Positions 1 through 12,404 of a stretch of DNA of 64,000 nucleotides are shown here, piece by piece. Position 1 is the stretch's first letter; each line of letters opens with the position of its first letter. The stretch comes from Opisthorchis felineus (Eukaryota > Platyhelminthes > Trematoda > Opisthorchiida > Opisthorchiidae), in assembly GCA_004794785.1 (NCBI GenBank), contig SJOL01007024.1:118317-182316 (forward strand), read 5' to 3'. The position numbers and the translations under genes are program-made. The notes beneath the pieces are model-generated. The model worked only from the letters and a program-made list of their open reading frames with translations. It made no database searches and was not told where the DNA came from.

Positions 1-167
1 AGACGCAGTTCCAATACCTTGTTGCTTGGCCCTTCACTGGCCACGCAGTTGCATTGCATCGTGACTCTGTCTTGCTAATCCTGGAAAGTTCCAGAATTTC
101 ATTCCTTAACGGTCCTCTGTTTTTAGTCTGATAGCTTCTACTTGAGGTTTATGGGAAAAGAATAATC

Positions 168-382
168 TTTGGCGAAATGGTTCAAGTGGTTAGAGCGCGA
201 ATTTACTGACCGGAAGGTCCGTGGTTCGAACCCGACCTCTGCATCTCGACTTCCCCTGTCTAGGCTTGGGCGACCTGGCAGTATCTCAGCCCTCGTGCTC
301 ATTTCGGGTGGCATGGCAGCTAGGCAGCGGAAGGGTGCTACAGCTGAACAATATTTCTTTATTTTTTGCTGTTTTCCTCATC
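168..382 (+). mobile_element. tRNA-derived SINE, family 1
   Basis: The head resembles a tRNA gene: a box A-like stretch (tggttcaagtggttagagcg) and a box B-like ggttcgaaccc near 224-234. A conserved non-tRNA body follows, containing ctgtctaggcttgggc and ggcatggcagctagg, then an AT-rich tail. Diverged copies of the same body occur at about 48590-48728 (minus), 55586-55765 (plus), 58309-58504 (minus) and 63509-63735 (plus), which shows a dispersed family. Short open frames across it are fortuitous. SINEs of this kind carry an internal RNA polymerase III promoter and depend on LINE enzymes to move. The 3' boundary is approximate. Confidence 0.85.
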
Positions 383-1179
383 ATACTACAAACACCGTCG
401 TCTAGAAGGAACAAAAAACACCAAGCATCTTTTTATGATCTTCGGAGAAATTATTGGGGATTGCATTGTGACAGGATTCAGCTCACCAAGCATGAATCGT
501 GCTGTAGTTCGTGTATATTACAGGCTGGCGGTTGACCTCAAGGTTAGCTCCAACAACACTTTCACGGATACGGGTCAAAGTAGCCCCGTCGGGTTGCCTT
601 AAATGTTTACGCGTCATATTGGATCACAACCCCACGTGTTCTGTTCAGTCGGACTGCGTTCAGTCAGTGAACAGCGTTGTTTACGCTGTAAAACTACACG
701 TTGAGAAGTCAACCATACCAATTTTCTGGGCCTTGCTTGACCCGAGGTGAATTCGCTTCACAGATGTGTAGCTGAATAACTGAATTGAAATAGGCGCATT
801 TTACTGACTCTGGCATTTCCTATAGAAATTTCGCTATTTTACTCGTCTTTTGGTGGACTCGTTTCAATGTCCGAGCTACCCCAAAAAAGGAGGTACTGTA
901 TTTTTCTTCGCTCAGTTTCAGTTTATCCTAGTGTCCTTTCTTCACTCTTGGTACTCCAACTCCGTGTCAGCCAGAGGCATAGGATAGAGCACAGCCGAAT
1001 CGAACCATAACAAATGATCTTTCTTGCCATCATAATCGGCTGTGAGAACCGCGTACTGGTCGTACGGTGGTTGTAGCTGCCACAGTTCCGTTGCCGATGA
1101 TTTGTGGAGGTGGGTTAGGTAGCTGCGCATTGGAAGCGGAAGCTGATAATTGGGTGCGTAAGTATAGGACTGTCAATGG

Positions 1180-1405
1180 ACTGTTAAGTGGGGGAATTGG
1201 GAAGGGAGCAATAGCTTGGATGCACGAGGGCCATTGAAGGCGCGACTGGGCCATGTCTGACAATGTCTCTAACCATTGATCTGGTCCGTCTCCGGGTCCC
1301 CATCCAGGAACACGGCAATGACCAACGCGACTGAGTTTGCTGGTAATGGCTTTTATACTTGGCTGCCAAGTCATTGTTTGACCTCCTCTGGATTTTTCTT
1401 GTACG
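1180..1405 (-). pseudogene. RTE-type LINE, 3' coding remnant
   Basis: Read on the minus strand, this encodes a segment with KLSRVGHCRVPGWGPGD, then WLETLSDMAQSR and WPSCIQAIA. These align by eye with the C-terminal region of the RTE-type element at about 51520-51690 (KLSRVDNCHFPEWGLRD ... LVTLADIAQS ... WRSCLKAIA). The pieces fall in two different frames, so the fragment is shifted and inactive. No endonuclease or RT core is left. Sequence down to about 940 may be the decayed 3' end of the same insertion, but I cannot fix that boundary. Confidence 0.7.
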
Positions 1406-1409
1406 ATAT

Positions 1410-3090
1410 AATGTTTGAGGAGACAAGTTGTGGGCTCCTCATGGTGGATAACCTGGTGCGTTTCAACTACAAAAGGGTTTTAATACTACCAATTTCACGT
1501 AATTCCCACCCCCAAACTCATGTCACCACTCCGTACCGTACACTTGTCTAGCGACCCGATCCTCTTCTGTTTGATCAACGTCCCATAATTCTGAGCTGTA
1601 CGGGGGCGATACGTTGCTTTCCCGCAGTGACCACTCACCATAACGACCACTCCTCCAATAATGATACATTTGGAAGACCTCAAGCCCATTAGAAATGCCT
1701 CTCGAAAGACCACTCCTCTTGCAGCAAAACATTTCTTTTATATTTTTGAACACAGAGAACATAAACAGCGCATGATCTAAGCAGTTTGCTTGTTTGTCTA
1801 ATGGTTTCAAATCAATAAAACACGCATAATGGGTGTGTAAAGTAATACCGAGTGCGAATAAACGGGGTGACGAACGGCCTTTAAAGCTCTCGGCATACAA
1901 TGCCATCAAACTGTGCCCTTCTCTCCCTGAACATTCTGAGTCGGCCGTCTGTTCGAAATCAGCGTATTCGCTCCCCATACACCAACTTCATCTGCGCATA
2001 TTCATGATAAAAAGTTTACAAAGTGAACTGGACTAGGTATTCAGCACTGGAGCAATTTTGACAAATGACCACAGTGCCGTTTCTCATTACTATTGCGGAA
2101 TGTCTAAGGATCGACAACGCCTGGCTGGTTTCTAAAACTGACAGGCGTGGCATGAATTTCAAGGTAGGTTGTCACCACTTCACCTACCGGATTGATGGAA
2201 CATTACGGTGACTTCAGTTTTCCCTTAGCTATTTTTTGTTAGGCCTTCATCAAGACCATATGAATGTGACCTGATGTCCGATCAATCATAAACATCATAA
2301 ATCAAATCATAAACAAGAAAGTAGTCAGTTCTACCACCTATTGTCGCACTTAGAGTACAACATTTATAAAGGCAGAAAGGAAGCGCAAGCACTGGTAAAA
2401 TTAAATAGACCGAAGTCAGTGGCATTTAATGTTGCTGTGGCAGACTGCCAAGATTCGGGATGATTTGTCAGCGACCTCAAAGAAGGCGTTTTCTGATAAC
2501 TATAGAATTAAAACTAATTCGCGGAAAATACCATTCTTTAATTGGGCCCTATGCTAAAATACAGGAACTTCCCAAGTAATCCAATTAGTGGTTGTCCCTC
2601 ACTGGGGCGTAATTCCCTAGAACGATGGGCATAATTGTCCACTAGGGATGGCTACATTACCGAAAAACTGTACCAACTTCCATACGAAAGGGCCAGCTGA
2701 AATTGCCGGCTATTGGTGCTCATTCTGTCAATGAAACCCAACACTGATATGCGTCAGAAACTGCACTTTCCTTCCGATTTTTGGGCGAACCGGGCGTCGA
2801 CTTACTGATTTACGAATGCATTGAGCTGTATTTTTGGACTAACGTTACAACCCATAACTATATATCTGACATTAGAATTCATCACTATTGTCCGTATGAT
2901 ACAGCTATCACAGTGTTTTCAGACTATTCTTTACATTAAGTGCTCCGATTTCTCATGCATAATAGGGCCTTCATTATCCTCTTGGTTTTTTAGTCCTAAA
3001 CCTCGCATGGATCTCCCCGAGGAGCTCTTTTCTAGTACCCCCACCCCTAATATACAACAGTAAGAGTCATGAACAGCAAAATAATGAAGA
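1410..3090. other. No gene recognised
   Basis: About 1.7 kb of AT-rich sequence. The longest open frame (minus, 1523-1978, 151 codons) has no motif I recognise and no clear splice context. It is most likely intergenic or intronic host DNA with old repeat debris. Confidence 0.5.
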
Positions 3091-3095
3091 AAATT

Positions 3096-3291
3096 TTAAA
3101 TATCAGAAAGGCTAGAAAACGAGAAACAATCACTTGTGTCACTGGAAGATGACGGCGAAGATGCCGAGAATAAATCTCCAAATGGTTTTTTGTTCCAATC
3201 TTCAGTCAGGTGAAGGGAATTTCGCACATAGCGAGTAGAACTCTTGGGAGGAGCTGTCTCTTTAACAGCCGGTACCAGCGGTGGGACAGAC
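3096..3291 (-). CDS. Candidate last exon of an unidentified host gene
   Basis: On the minus strand a pyrimidine-rich acceptor (tttgttttcaag) is followed by an open frame that ends at TAA (3096-3098). The frame encodes about 64 residues: a Pro/Lys-containing start, a basic and hydrophobic middle (RYVRNSLHLTEDW), then a serine-rich C-terminus (SSPSSSSDTSDCFSFSSLSD). Composition and a real acceptor resemble a genuine terminal exon more than transposon debris. I do not recognise the family and did not find the upstream exons on the minus strand above 3300. It could still be chance: one acceptor plus about 190 bp of open frame is modest evidence. The Ser-rich tail would be a disordered region and says nothing specific about function. 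Confidence 0.35.
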
Positions 3292-3299
3292 CTTGAAAA

Positions 3300-4100
3300 C
3301 AAAATCAGTGAAATGTCAAGCTACAGTAAGTTTGTTTCTTCAGTAATAATTGCTTGGCCAATTCATTCTCATTTGGATGAGACCAGTGGTTGGTGAGGTA
3401 TGTGCTGTAGAGTGAAGCTAACTTGGATGTCCGTCATATGATCAAGGATACGGGGTTTTTGTATTTGCGTCCTGTGACAACTTTTATCACCAATTCCCAT
3501 TCAGAAATTAGGGTGTTCACTCATACATTTCCTCGCCAAATAGCTTGCTAGCTTTTTTGCTTCTTCATTTTTGTGAAGTGCGGCTAACCAATAACCATAG
3601 CGTTTTTTACCGGTACATCATTTTTGTGATGATCTAGGGTTTAAAAAGCGTTGCGTTTTAGGTGAGATACTCTAGCCCGGGCTATTTAAGCTCACCAACT
3701 CGGGTAAGATACGTCCGAAAGGGATGTTTTATATTCTAGCGTCTTCCTCGATTCAGTAAAAGTTCCTGTTTATTAGATCACAGGAGGCTTCCGTTTTATG
3801 GTAATAAAGCCCAACGTGGCAGTCTATAGGCTTTTAACAAGTTAACTACCATATTAACTTTTCCAATGCTGTTTCCATCAAAGATGTTTGATGGAAATTT
3901 TTGCCCCGAAAGGTCTCTTTTGTTGGGAGTGGTAACTCTCCAAGTGAGTTCAAGTTCAACAACAAGGTGCGCAACTGCCGACGCATTGTTTATAGACAGC
4001 AAAAAATTTTTGGGTTAGTTAGCAGAGACAATCCAGTAGTACGACTCTCCAAAGTAATTATCTGCACGTTGAATCGTCCCACTCAATGTTTTGTTTCGTG
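3300..4100. other. No gene recognised
   Basis: I see no coding, RNA or repeat signature here apart from the approach to the RTE element starting near 4105. If the exon at 3096-3291 is real, this would be intron or upstream sequence. Confidence 0.4.
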
Positions 4101-5037
4101 TCATGTTTGTTTATCTTGGCCTAAAGCTGTCACCTTGTCGCGGTGGTCGGGCGTCTGTGCTGCAATGACCCTGAGGGCTACATTGGCTGGAAATCAGTTC
4201 CTGAGGATTCAAACATGCCAGAACGGCCAACAGGGAGCATCCCGATGAAGAACAACGAGTCTCCGTACTGCGAGAAATCGCATTATGAGGCGTTATGGAG
4301 GTAAAGTCGCACTGTTCTCCGCGACAAGAGTGTGACGGCACTAAGGCGTTCCCTTCAGGCGACCAGCGTGTCCTTATTTATGGGAGCAGCAATGCTGCCT
4401 TCCCCCGAGGAAGGACGGGTTAGAAAAGGTCGGCCCTAAAAGCCACACACTACGATCTCCCAACGGTTGACCGTAACCGTCGGCGTATTGCTCAATACGG
4501 TCGAAATTCTTTTAAAACAGAAGAGTCTGGTGCAGCTCAGAAGGCATCTGCTGTGCACAGCCGCATTAGGAGTGAGACCGTAATGCCTTACTTCCTGCGT
4601 CCTCGGTCCAGGCCAGCTTCCTGCAGCCGAGGGGGGTCAGACTATTGAGTAAGGGTTCCTCAAGAAACCCCTAACAAGCGCTGTCTCGCGGTTCAGACTT
4701 TGGAGTCGGAGGCTAGGGATAAGGTTCCAGAACAAAACCCTACACCCTTCCACTGGCTTGTGGGTCAGATTTTCGAGTCTAAGATCCAAGATGGGGTACC
4801 TCAAACAAACCCCCTTCTTCGCCCGGAGTAAGCGGAAGGTATCACTTGCGCTTACAAATCTTCGTTCACTGGCTCCTCCCAGCACGTCCGTCTCAAAAGT
4901 CCTTCCGATTCACTTGGCTGTCAACCACCTAACCGTAGCGTTGTATCTGAGCTCCTGCTCAGTAGAATAAATCAAAATAAACCCTTACTAACTTCAAGCC
5001 ATCTGTTCCACATTACTGCTTTCAGAGTCCGTACCCT

Positions 5038-5760
5038 ATGTCAAATGTGGCAACAGATAACTTCCCCTCAGACCGTGTTCTTTCTTTCGATCGATATAAG
5101 TTATATCTCCGAAACACGTACACGACACCCCAGTTTGGTCATAAATCGGTAACCTCTCTGCATGAACCAAGATTTCTCGCACTTTACTCTTCGGTGTCTG
5201 GTAATCCTGATGCAATGGCTCGTGGTATCTATGGCCTGGGAGTTGTGCTTAATCACAAAGTTGAATGTGTTTCACTCGACTGGATTCCAGTAAATAGTCG
5301 TCTTTGTGCCGTTAGGTTGGCTGGTTCATTCAAGATCAGTGCATCTCAACGTGACAAACGATGTTTGTTTGTTGTATCAGCATGCGCTCCGGTAGGTGGC
5401 AATCCGGAGACTGAGAAAGACAGCCTTCATCTATACCCGTCATGGTACTCCGGTCAGCGAGTACAGGTATCGTGATTCTGGGAGGTGAGTTGAATGCCCA
5501 GGTTGGACGGCTGAGTCCTGATGGAGGCCATCTTAGCGGCCGATTCGTGGTTGGCGCCCACTGCACAAATAGAGGAGAGCGAATTCATCTACGTTTTGAG
5601 CATCATTTATTTGTAGTCAATAAAAACTTCCAACACGAACACTCACGCCGTGTAACATGGAGGCTACCAACCTTAAACCAGCCGTGAACTCATTTGGACC
5701 ATGTGACAATCAGTTACCGGTGGAGAGTTTCGATTGAAAGACGTCGTTCATTTTGGAGTG
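5038..5760 (+). pseudogene. RTE endonuclease domain, disrupted
   Basis: Frame pieces show the RTE endonuclease order: GIYGLGVVLNHK, then LDWIPVNSRLCAVRL and CLFVVSACAP (about 5226-5390), then in another frame GGELNAQVGRLSPDGG and HLFVVNKNF (about 5481-5630), then LDHVTISYRWR (about 5694-5730). The usual Gly-Asp-x-Asn of the active site reads Gly-Glu-Leu-Asn, and the downstream Ser-Asp-His motif appears as Ser-Asp-Cys near 5774. With the frameshift near 5475, this domain cannot nick DNA. A second copy keeps Gly-Asp-Met-Asn at about 49830. Confidence 0.75.
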
Positions 5761-6379
5761 CACCGCTTGAATCCGATTGTAGCATTGCGCTGGCGCAAGT
5801 ATCTATTAGCTTGCCTTCTGGAGCACGTCGTTGGACGCAAAGAATCTCAGTTCTTCACCCGCAAAACGTCTTTTTGGCCCAACAGTATAGAGTTGAGGTG
5901 GTTGAAATGCTTCTAGGTCTATACGACAGCAACGGTAGTTTGGATTACGACTGGAGAATGGTGAAAGAGGCCGTGATCACAGGTTTTACGACTTTCTGCC
6001 CGATGCCGCTAGCACACTCCAATGAATCTTCACGATGGATCTCTTCATGATTAGCAAGCCCTGATTGAAGCCAGCAAAGTCATACCAGCGACAAACAACT
6101 GTGATAGGGCGCGCAGATCCCTGAGACGCCGAATAATTAAGAGCCTAAGGAATGACAGAGAGCGCTGATCGATCTCAAAATCCCGGAAAATGGAGAAGAC
6201 TATTGCAGCGGAGAACAGCCCATCCTGTTTCATGTTATCCGACCAACTGGTCAGAGGATGGCGAATGTTAGTGAAACAATCTCCGAAAAGAGTGGGACCT
6301 CAATTCATTCGCAACAAACGTCGTCTTGAACGATGGGATGAACTCTTTAAAGAGCAGTTCAGCTGAGCCACTTTAATTA

Positions 6380-7860
6380 GCCCTCTGGAAGGACGAAGTG
6401 AACCCAAGTGGGACATCGACATCAATCCACCACTGGCAGCCAAATCTCAGCGTGCAGTCTCGTTTATCCAACGCAAAACGGCACCCAGACCGGATGGTTT
6501 GCACTCAGTGCTGTTCAAAGAATGTAGCGACTAACCTAACGACCCTACTCAAAAATGTCTTGAATGAGGAAAAATTTCAACAAACCGGAGCTCCTCGACG
6601 GTGGTGCCCATATTTAAAAAGGGTGCAAAAACATTGGGCGAAAATCATCGGAGTGTCACCCTAGTGGCTATGGCTTCCAAGATGTTCTTTGGCGTTATCC
6701 TTCGTAGGTTGATCAGCCATACTGAGAGTCAGGTTCGCGAGATGCAAGTTGAGTTTTGATCTGGGTTGAGTTGCGTCGATCATATCTTCACCTTGTTGCA
6801 ATTGCTGAAATTGCGCAACTCATTTCGGCGGCCAACAGTGGTCGCATTTCTCAACCTCAAATCACCCTTCTCTTGTCGGAAACTGTGGCAGCATCTGGTT
6901 ATTAAAGGTATCCCTTGTAAATTTTTGTCTCTTATAAACGCTGCACATGCCTCTCGTGGACGCCTGCGTAGCTACGACAAATTCGCTTCCGAGTTCACCA
7001 CACCCAGTGGTGTCAGGCGAGGGTGTCCTCTGTCGCTCTTTCTCTTCAACTTCGTAATCGATATACTGCCCCTAACATCTCGGGGATCGAATTTCTCCCG
7101 GAGTTTCGCTTACAGATGTTGAGTACGTCGACGATATTGCCCTTCGTGGATCCGTTCGTTATACACTTCGCAGCTGTAAGGTATTCCTGCAAGATTGGTT
7201 GAAATCAAACCCAAACCCCACACTTGCAGGTGAGCCGATCGGTGTAGTAGATAAGTTCCTTTACCCTGGCATCTGCAGAGTTCCAGCGGTATGACAAAAG
7301 ACGAGATCACTTCCAGAATTGGGGAGGCCAGGACAGCTTTCGCTAGCCTTCGATATTTGTGGCGCCAACGTGACGTCAGCTTAACTGTCAGTTCTATAGT
7401 GTATGATGCCGAACTCCGGTCTGTCCTACTTAATGGACCATAGACGTGGCCGATGCGCGTGGAAGACCCTCGAGTGGTCTCTGTTTGACCATAGTCATCT
7501 CTAAAGCATTGCGCGAGTCTGGTGGGAACACCATATGAGCAATGCTGAAGCACACCAGATGGTTTTCGGGAACGTTCCTTCTCCCTCGATAGGTCGGCTG
7601 GTTAAATTTCACAGATTACGCTGGTTAGCTCATGTGCTTCGTATGCCTGAGGATCGTTTGCCTCGTAGAGCCCTCTTCATCCAACCTCGAGTCGGATGGT
7701 GACGACCAAAGGGTGGACGAAGCGTGAAAGCCCTTAAAAGTCAACATGGTGGTGTTGGTAAATGCCGTCTTACCGGATGGAGACCGCAAGATGAGGCAAA
7801 CCAACTTTGGTGATCCTGACAGATATGGCTGCGCCATGCAGCCAATGACGGCCTGGCATT
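6380..7860 (+). pseudogene. RTE reverse transcriptase and C-terminal region, disrupted
   Basis: Recognisable pieces in order are: a linker/RT start at about 6440-6660, the CVDHIFTLLQLLK block at about 6770, VAFLNLKSPF where the first catalytic aspartate (FLDLK) is expected (about 6843), VRRGCPLSLFLFNFVID at about 7015-7065, and the C-terminal block RLRWLAHVLRMPEDRLPRRALF at about 7610-7680. The first catalytic Asp reads Asn, and the YADD-type motif near 7120 is out of frame (YVDDIA). Several frameshifts separate the pieces. The domain order matches the copy at 48.9-51.7 kb. Confidence 0.75.
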
Positions 7861-8069
7861 AAAGCTATTTTTCTCACAGCGTTGCTGTCATTTCATGGGC
7901 AAACAGATCTATTGTCACCAATGCACACATTTGGCCGTCGCTTTCAACGCGTGGCTCCCACTCTCTTGTTCTGCTTATGCTTGGCGAACGAAGCTGTAGC
8001 AGCTGGAACCACTGCATTTCGACGTACGGTTTGTGAACCGAAGAACTGAACTGAACTGGACTGGATGTT

Positions 8070-11000
8070 TATTGTCACTGGTCCCCTGTATACTCATTTA
8101 TGACATTGTCAGTTTTCTACCTCTATTAAAATATGACAGCCCAGGGAGCAACGAACCAATATCGGCTGCTTTTTACCACTACAGGTGGTGGCACAATCGC
8201 CATCCAACCTATCTGAGGCAGCCACTTTTTAAACAGATTTTCGAACAATGGATAGCTGCAAAAAGTATCAGAGCATTTTACAGACGGGATCCTGAGAAAA
8301 GTCGCTGTAGGCTGGTAGCAGCCAAACAAATATGCATTGACCTTGACAAGTGAGCAATCAGTATGGAGCCAGGGCAGTCCCAGACATAGTAAACACTAGT
8401 GATATGAGTAGGCTGACTGCGTTCAAAAGGGTGCATATTATGCTAAATACAACCAGTAATAAACCTAACACGATTTATTTTCATTCCAATGTATGTTCTT
8501 TAGCACCATACTTAGCAACGGGTGGCACCAGGAGTAAATGAGGATTGGACTACAGACCAACAAAACGGGGATGCGCACCCCTTGCAACTGAACTCAAGGT
8601 TATGTAGTGATGACAACGAAACCGGGGAAAATCAATTTCGATGTGCGACACCAATAAGACGCCAATCCAAGTGATAAGCTAAACGTCGCCGTTTGATATA
8701 AATTTTGACCAACATCCCTTCCCAACCTTTCATGGATGTCTTCTATCGTTTGTGTGTTGCTCGAGATGACTGACTTGCATTGTTGTTTTTGTATCGTTTA
8801 GAGGTGGGGCGCAAGGATACGCTTGATACCTTAACTTTCGAATTTGAAAAGAAGACTTCGCTTAAAATCACTTCACCGTGCCGCATCGTACTGGATTCAT
8901 CCAGAGGTATCCTTTGGTGTTTGACAACCTCGACCGCTCATCCGATTTTTAGGTATGGCTATTCTGGAGCGTTCTAATAAGCCGTACCACTGTTGAGCGC
9001 CACACTCACTTGGTATATTATTCGTCGTAATTACTCTAACCTAGTTTACTAACTACTGGATGCAACATACAGCCGTGCATTTCCTGAAATACAGGTCACG
9101 TCGTTCTATAGACCGTGCAAACTTTTGGAGCAACCACTCGACTTAAAACTGCTGTTTTCTGATTAATCTTATGCCTGCTAGTACAGCATGATGGAGCTTA
9201 ACTGGTACACAACCTATGCTAATTCAAGGTGGCACAAAACGGTAGTAGTATTACCTGTGCACACGGTGATGTTAGTCAAAGCACTGTTGGAAAGTGGCTG
9301 TAATCCTACAGGTTAGCTTTGTTTTAAATAAAATTGCTAATGTGTTCAAGGTCCTATCACATGATTCTGTGTCTTCCGACTGTTTGTGTATCAGCCCTGC
9401 AATGTTATGGCCTTCCTTCTATAATATCTGAGCTATCGTTCTTAACGGAAGTGGTCACTTCGAATGTATTTCCGAATCAGTTCTTTTATTGTTGGATGTC
9501 AAAGTCTCCCACAGTTACGTTGACTCATTTGGTGAACACTTAAACGGAAACCCACTGTCGCAACTTAGCTACCCTATTTACCCCTTAAGATGCGACATTA
9601 GCACAGCACACTTACATGAGGGGGAAGCTAACCATTTTTCTGAATGTCTTTCTTAGGTGTGCGCATTCAATTGGTCAAACCAAACAATGTGAACAAGAAA
9701 TGTTGAGTGATGTCCTTGTCGTTGTCGTCAAACTTATTATGTATGTGGCAGTGACACGCAGACACTGTAAGGCAATGAGCCAAATGCATAAAAGTGACAG
9801 CATGCTGCAGTAAGGGATAAAAACTCACAAACTTTTGTTCCAACATAAGGTAGATCTAATGTTATTTCTCTTTTGGACGGTAATGGGCGTTTTCGGGAAC
9901 GTCATCCGCAATGTGGTGACGTTCGTTATGCTTGAGGCCCTAGAGTTGGACCTCGTGCAGCAAGACTCTGTGTCCTTTGCACTGCTTGATTTTACTTGCT
10001 TGGAAAAAGGTACCGTATCTTCGTTTTGGTTTCTACGTTGGCTGTTGATCGCAACATGCCTTTTTGACCTTCGTGCCACGGACTCTGAGAGTCGGAGTCT
10101 GCGGTTCAAATTGAGCACTCCAGCTGTGCATTTCAACCCTGTGGGCGAGTCGTCCTTCCCTCGGGATGTGCGAAACGTACACGTGAGAGGAAGCCTTGAG
10201 TGGTCTGGTATCCCGATTGGAAGGTTGTTTTTATGGCGCTGCTCCAGATCGGAAATGCTGTTTCATTAATAGCAATCCGAAAACCTACTTCTTGAAAGTT
10301 CTCACTGTGGATTCAGCAAGTTCATTGAGCAGTAACTGCGAAGAAGATATACTATGTAGACACTGAATCCGTTAAAAATCGAATTCAAATCGCACCTGTT
10401 CAAATCTAGTCGTTTGTTCTTTCTGAATACTGACCCATTTCTGAATAGTTTTTACCAGCGAAATGATGGTTTGTGTTTCTTCCAACTCTGAAGGCGATGC
10501 GAATTGAGTTATCCGAAGAAGATGTTACCAGAGGAGTCGTCTATGCCGTTTACATTTGATTTACACTTCCATGACTGTGTATCCTAAATAAGGAGAGAGA
10601 TTATCACCACAGAATCTTAAAGCAACTTGTTCAAGATCGCTTAAAATGAACTGGATTTCAGATAGAGTTTCTCTGAAAACAGTTAATACCATTTTGAGTT
10701 GCAACGACAAACTTTATTTCAGTCTGGAGCTGCTCAGTCTCCGCATTATTATGGTTGTTTTCACTGTCCACCGTTTCATTCTCCGCGCCATCAGAATTCC
10801 ATAACTTCCGTAAAGAGCTCCAAAACAATTGACTCTGTTGACTTGGAAAATACATTCTATAAACGTACATCTTCGTTCTGACTTAAGCTCAGGGTATCTT
10901 CGAATTCATCACGAGAAAACAAACTGCTGTTTGTAAGTTGTGAGCTTGTTCTTTCCAACGGCCACTTTTCCTGAGAGCTTGAACGCATGGGTAGAAAAGA

Positions 11001-11655
11001 GTAATCTGATCCTATCCGTTCGCTGCATAGGTAATTATGAGATTTTCTCCTACTTACTCGGGTTGACGACGGGGAAACTCCACGCGCGGAATCTTGAAAG
11101 ACATTTTGAATTCACCGGGAGCTAATCCCAGCCGCGCGCCAAGGTCGACAGTGCTGCTTCAGGACGCCGCTCACTATTCGCACAATGGAATCGATTTCTC
11201 GAAAGCTACGACGTTTTCAGGGTTGCCACTTCATAGTGTAGAATGTGTATGTACAATGTACATTTACATGCAATATGCGAATTACCTACATTAGTGATTT
11301 GTTTAAGTGTGCGAATCTTCAAGGTCAATAACACCACCGACTGTGAATACGTTACTTCATGTGATAAGAAATTGCGAATAGCGGAAAAAGATGACTCACT
11401 TACAGTGGACAGTTTTTTAAGATATTTTTGAAGCTGAAATAATTTTCTGAACATACCAGAATCTACATGGCCATTGTGGACGCTAAATATGCGAAGGTGC
11501 TATTACTGTAAACAATTTTTGCTCGATAATTACTGTTACCAGTGCAACCTGCGTAAGCCGCGATCAATATTGGCGAGAAATCGTTGGAGATTTTTCCCAA
11601 ACAGCACCGAGTTCCAACACAGCTTGCAAATTATGTGAGAAAGATCATGACGTTG
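8070..11655. other. No gene that I can support
   Basis: About 3.6 kb of mostly AT-rich DNA. Two stretches were examined. 8802-8906 (plus) is an open segment after a tttag acceptor, and 9835-10269 (plus, 144 codons) is a longer open frame with its own open antisense frame. Neither has a recognisable motif or a convincing splice pair. I see no repeat shared with the rest of the window. It is probably host intergenic or intronic sequence. Confidence 0.45.
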
Positions 11656-11660
11656 ATCAA

Positions 11661-11960
11661 GTAGCCCCATGGAACCTACTTTGATCATAGCTGACAGCTG
11701 AACGAACCCAGCTGACGCACACAACTAACATGCGGCTAGGGGTCCACGATGTCTAATCAACTAGCCACATGGAACCTACTTTGATCATAGCGGACAGCTG
11801 AACGAACCTAGCTGACGCACACGACTAACATGCGGCTAGGGGTCCATGATGCCTAATCAATTAGCCACATGGAACCTACGTCGATCATAGTGGACAGCTG
11901 AACGAACCTAGCTGACGCACACGACTAACATGCGGCTAGGGGTCCACGATGCCTAAGCAG
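11661..11960. repeat. Tandem repeat, three units of exactly 100 bp
   Basis: Units start at 11661, 11761 and 11861 with no length change. Each contains tagcc(a/c)catggaacctac, gatcatag, gacagctgaacgaacc, agctgacgcacac, ctaacatgcggctaggggtcc and atg(t/c)ctaa. Only a few substitutions separate units; units 2 and 3 share more than either does with unit 1. The last unit runs into ctggccggagcgcg. There is no meaningful open frame. The array lies about 440 bp beyond the 3' end of the MULE transposase gene, but I found no matching copy on the other side. Confidence 0.93.
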
Positions 11961-12404
11961 CTGGCCGGAGCGCGCCCGTCCATCTCTACCGGGGAAAAGG
12001 TCCAAAATGGATGACATAAAAAGTTTAGTTGTATTGGTCATTGGACGTGTACATATATCCTGTCGGGAGGCGCATTGACGTCTTCGTGCGGATCGTTCAT
12101 TTGGCCATTGACGTCCTGAAAGGAGGAAGATATAAGTTACGTTATCGAAACATCACCATGAGACACGCGGCTGCAAAACTGGAAGGAATACTTACCTTAA
12201 AATGGGAGCACTTTGGCGGCTATAATTTCGTAGAGGCTTGTTAGCACAGTGCCATCTTCAGCGGCTATTTCCCATGCCTACTTACTGTATCCATCAATAA
12301 ATACGAAACTTACATGATATCTCATTAACAGAATTTAAATGAAATCATCTTCGTCCCGTTCTTCTAGCTGGCGCTCTAAAGCGTTAGTCGTAGTAGTCAG
12401 ATAT

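Larger units (their letters stand above)
4105..8066 (+). mobile_element. RTE-type LINE, near full-length, degenerate (copy 1)
   Basis: The 5' noncoding part (about 4105-4985) is colinear with the copy beginning near 48905: both share aaagctgtcac, tgtgctgcaatga, atgctgccttcccccgaggaa and ggggtacctcaa in the same order. Next come a decayed apurinic-type endonuclease (about 5038-5760), a linker (about 5760-6400), reverse transcriptase (about 6400-7130) and a C-terminal region (about 7500-7860). The element ends near 8066 in a short tandem tail of tgaact/ggact type, as in RTE-clade LINEs. Frames change repeatedly and stops are frequent, so this is a dead copy. RTE elements encode one polyprotein with endonuclease and RT and move by target-primed reverse transcription. 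Clade assignment rests on motif order and tail type. Confidence 0.8.

Noticed and set aside
221..535. 104-codon frame over the first SINE
   Set aside because: It translates the SINE body; the similar frame at 58102-58497 is the same artefact on another copy.
8802..8906. Open segment after a tttag acceptor encoding EVGRKDTLDTLTFEFEKK
   Set aside because: The only nearby donor is weak (gtatcc), the segment is about 105 bp and no motif or neighbour exon supports it.
9835..10269. 144-codon plus-strand open frame with a hydrophobic start
   Set aside because: The antisense strand is equally open, there is no domain, and no splice or repeat context. It is probably chance.
12240..12404. Terminal inverted repeats for the MULE
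   Set aside because: Comparing 12000-12404 with 14868-15060 on opposite strands by eye gave no convincing match.
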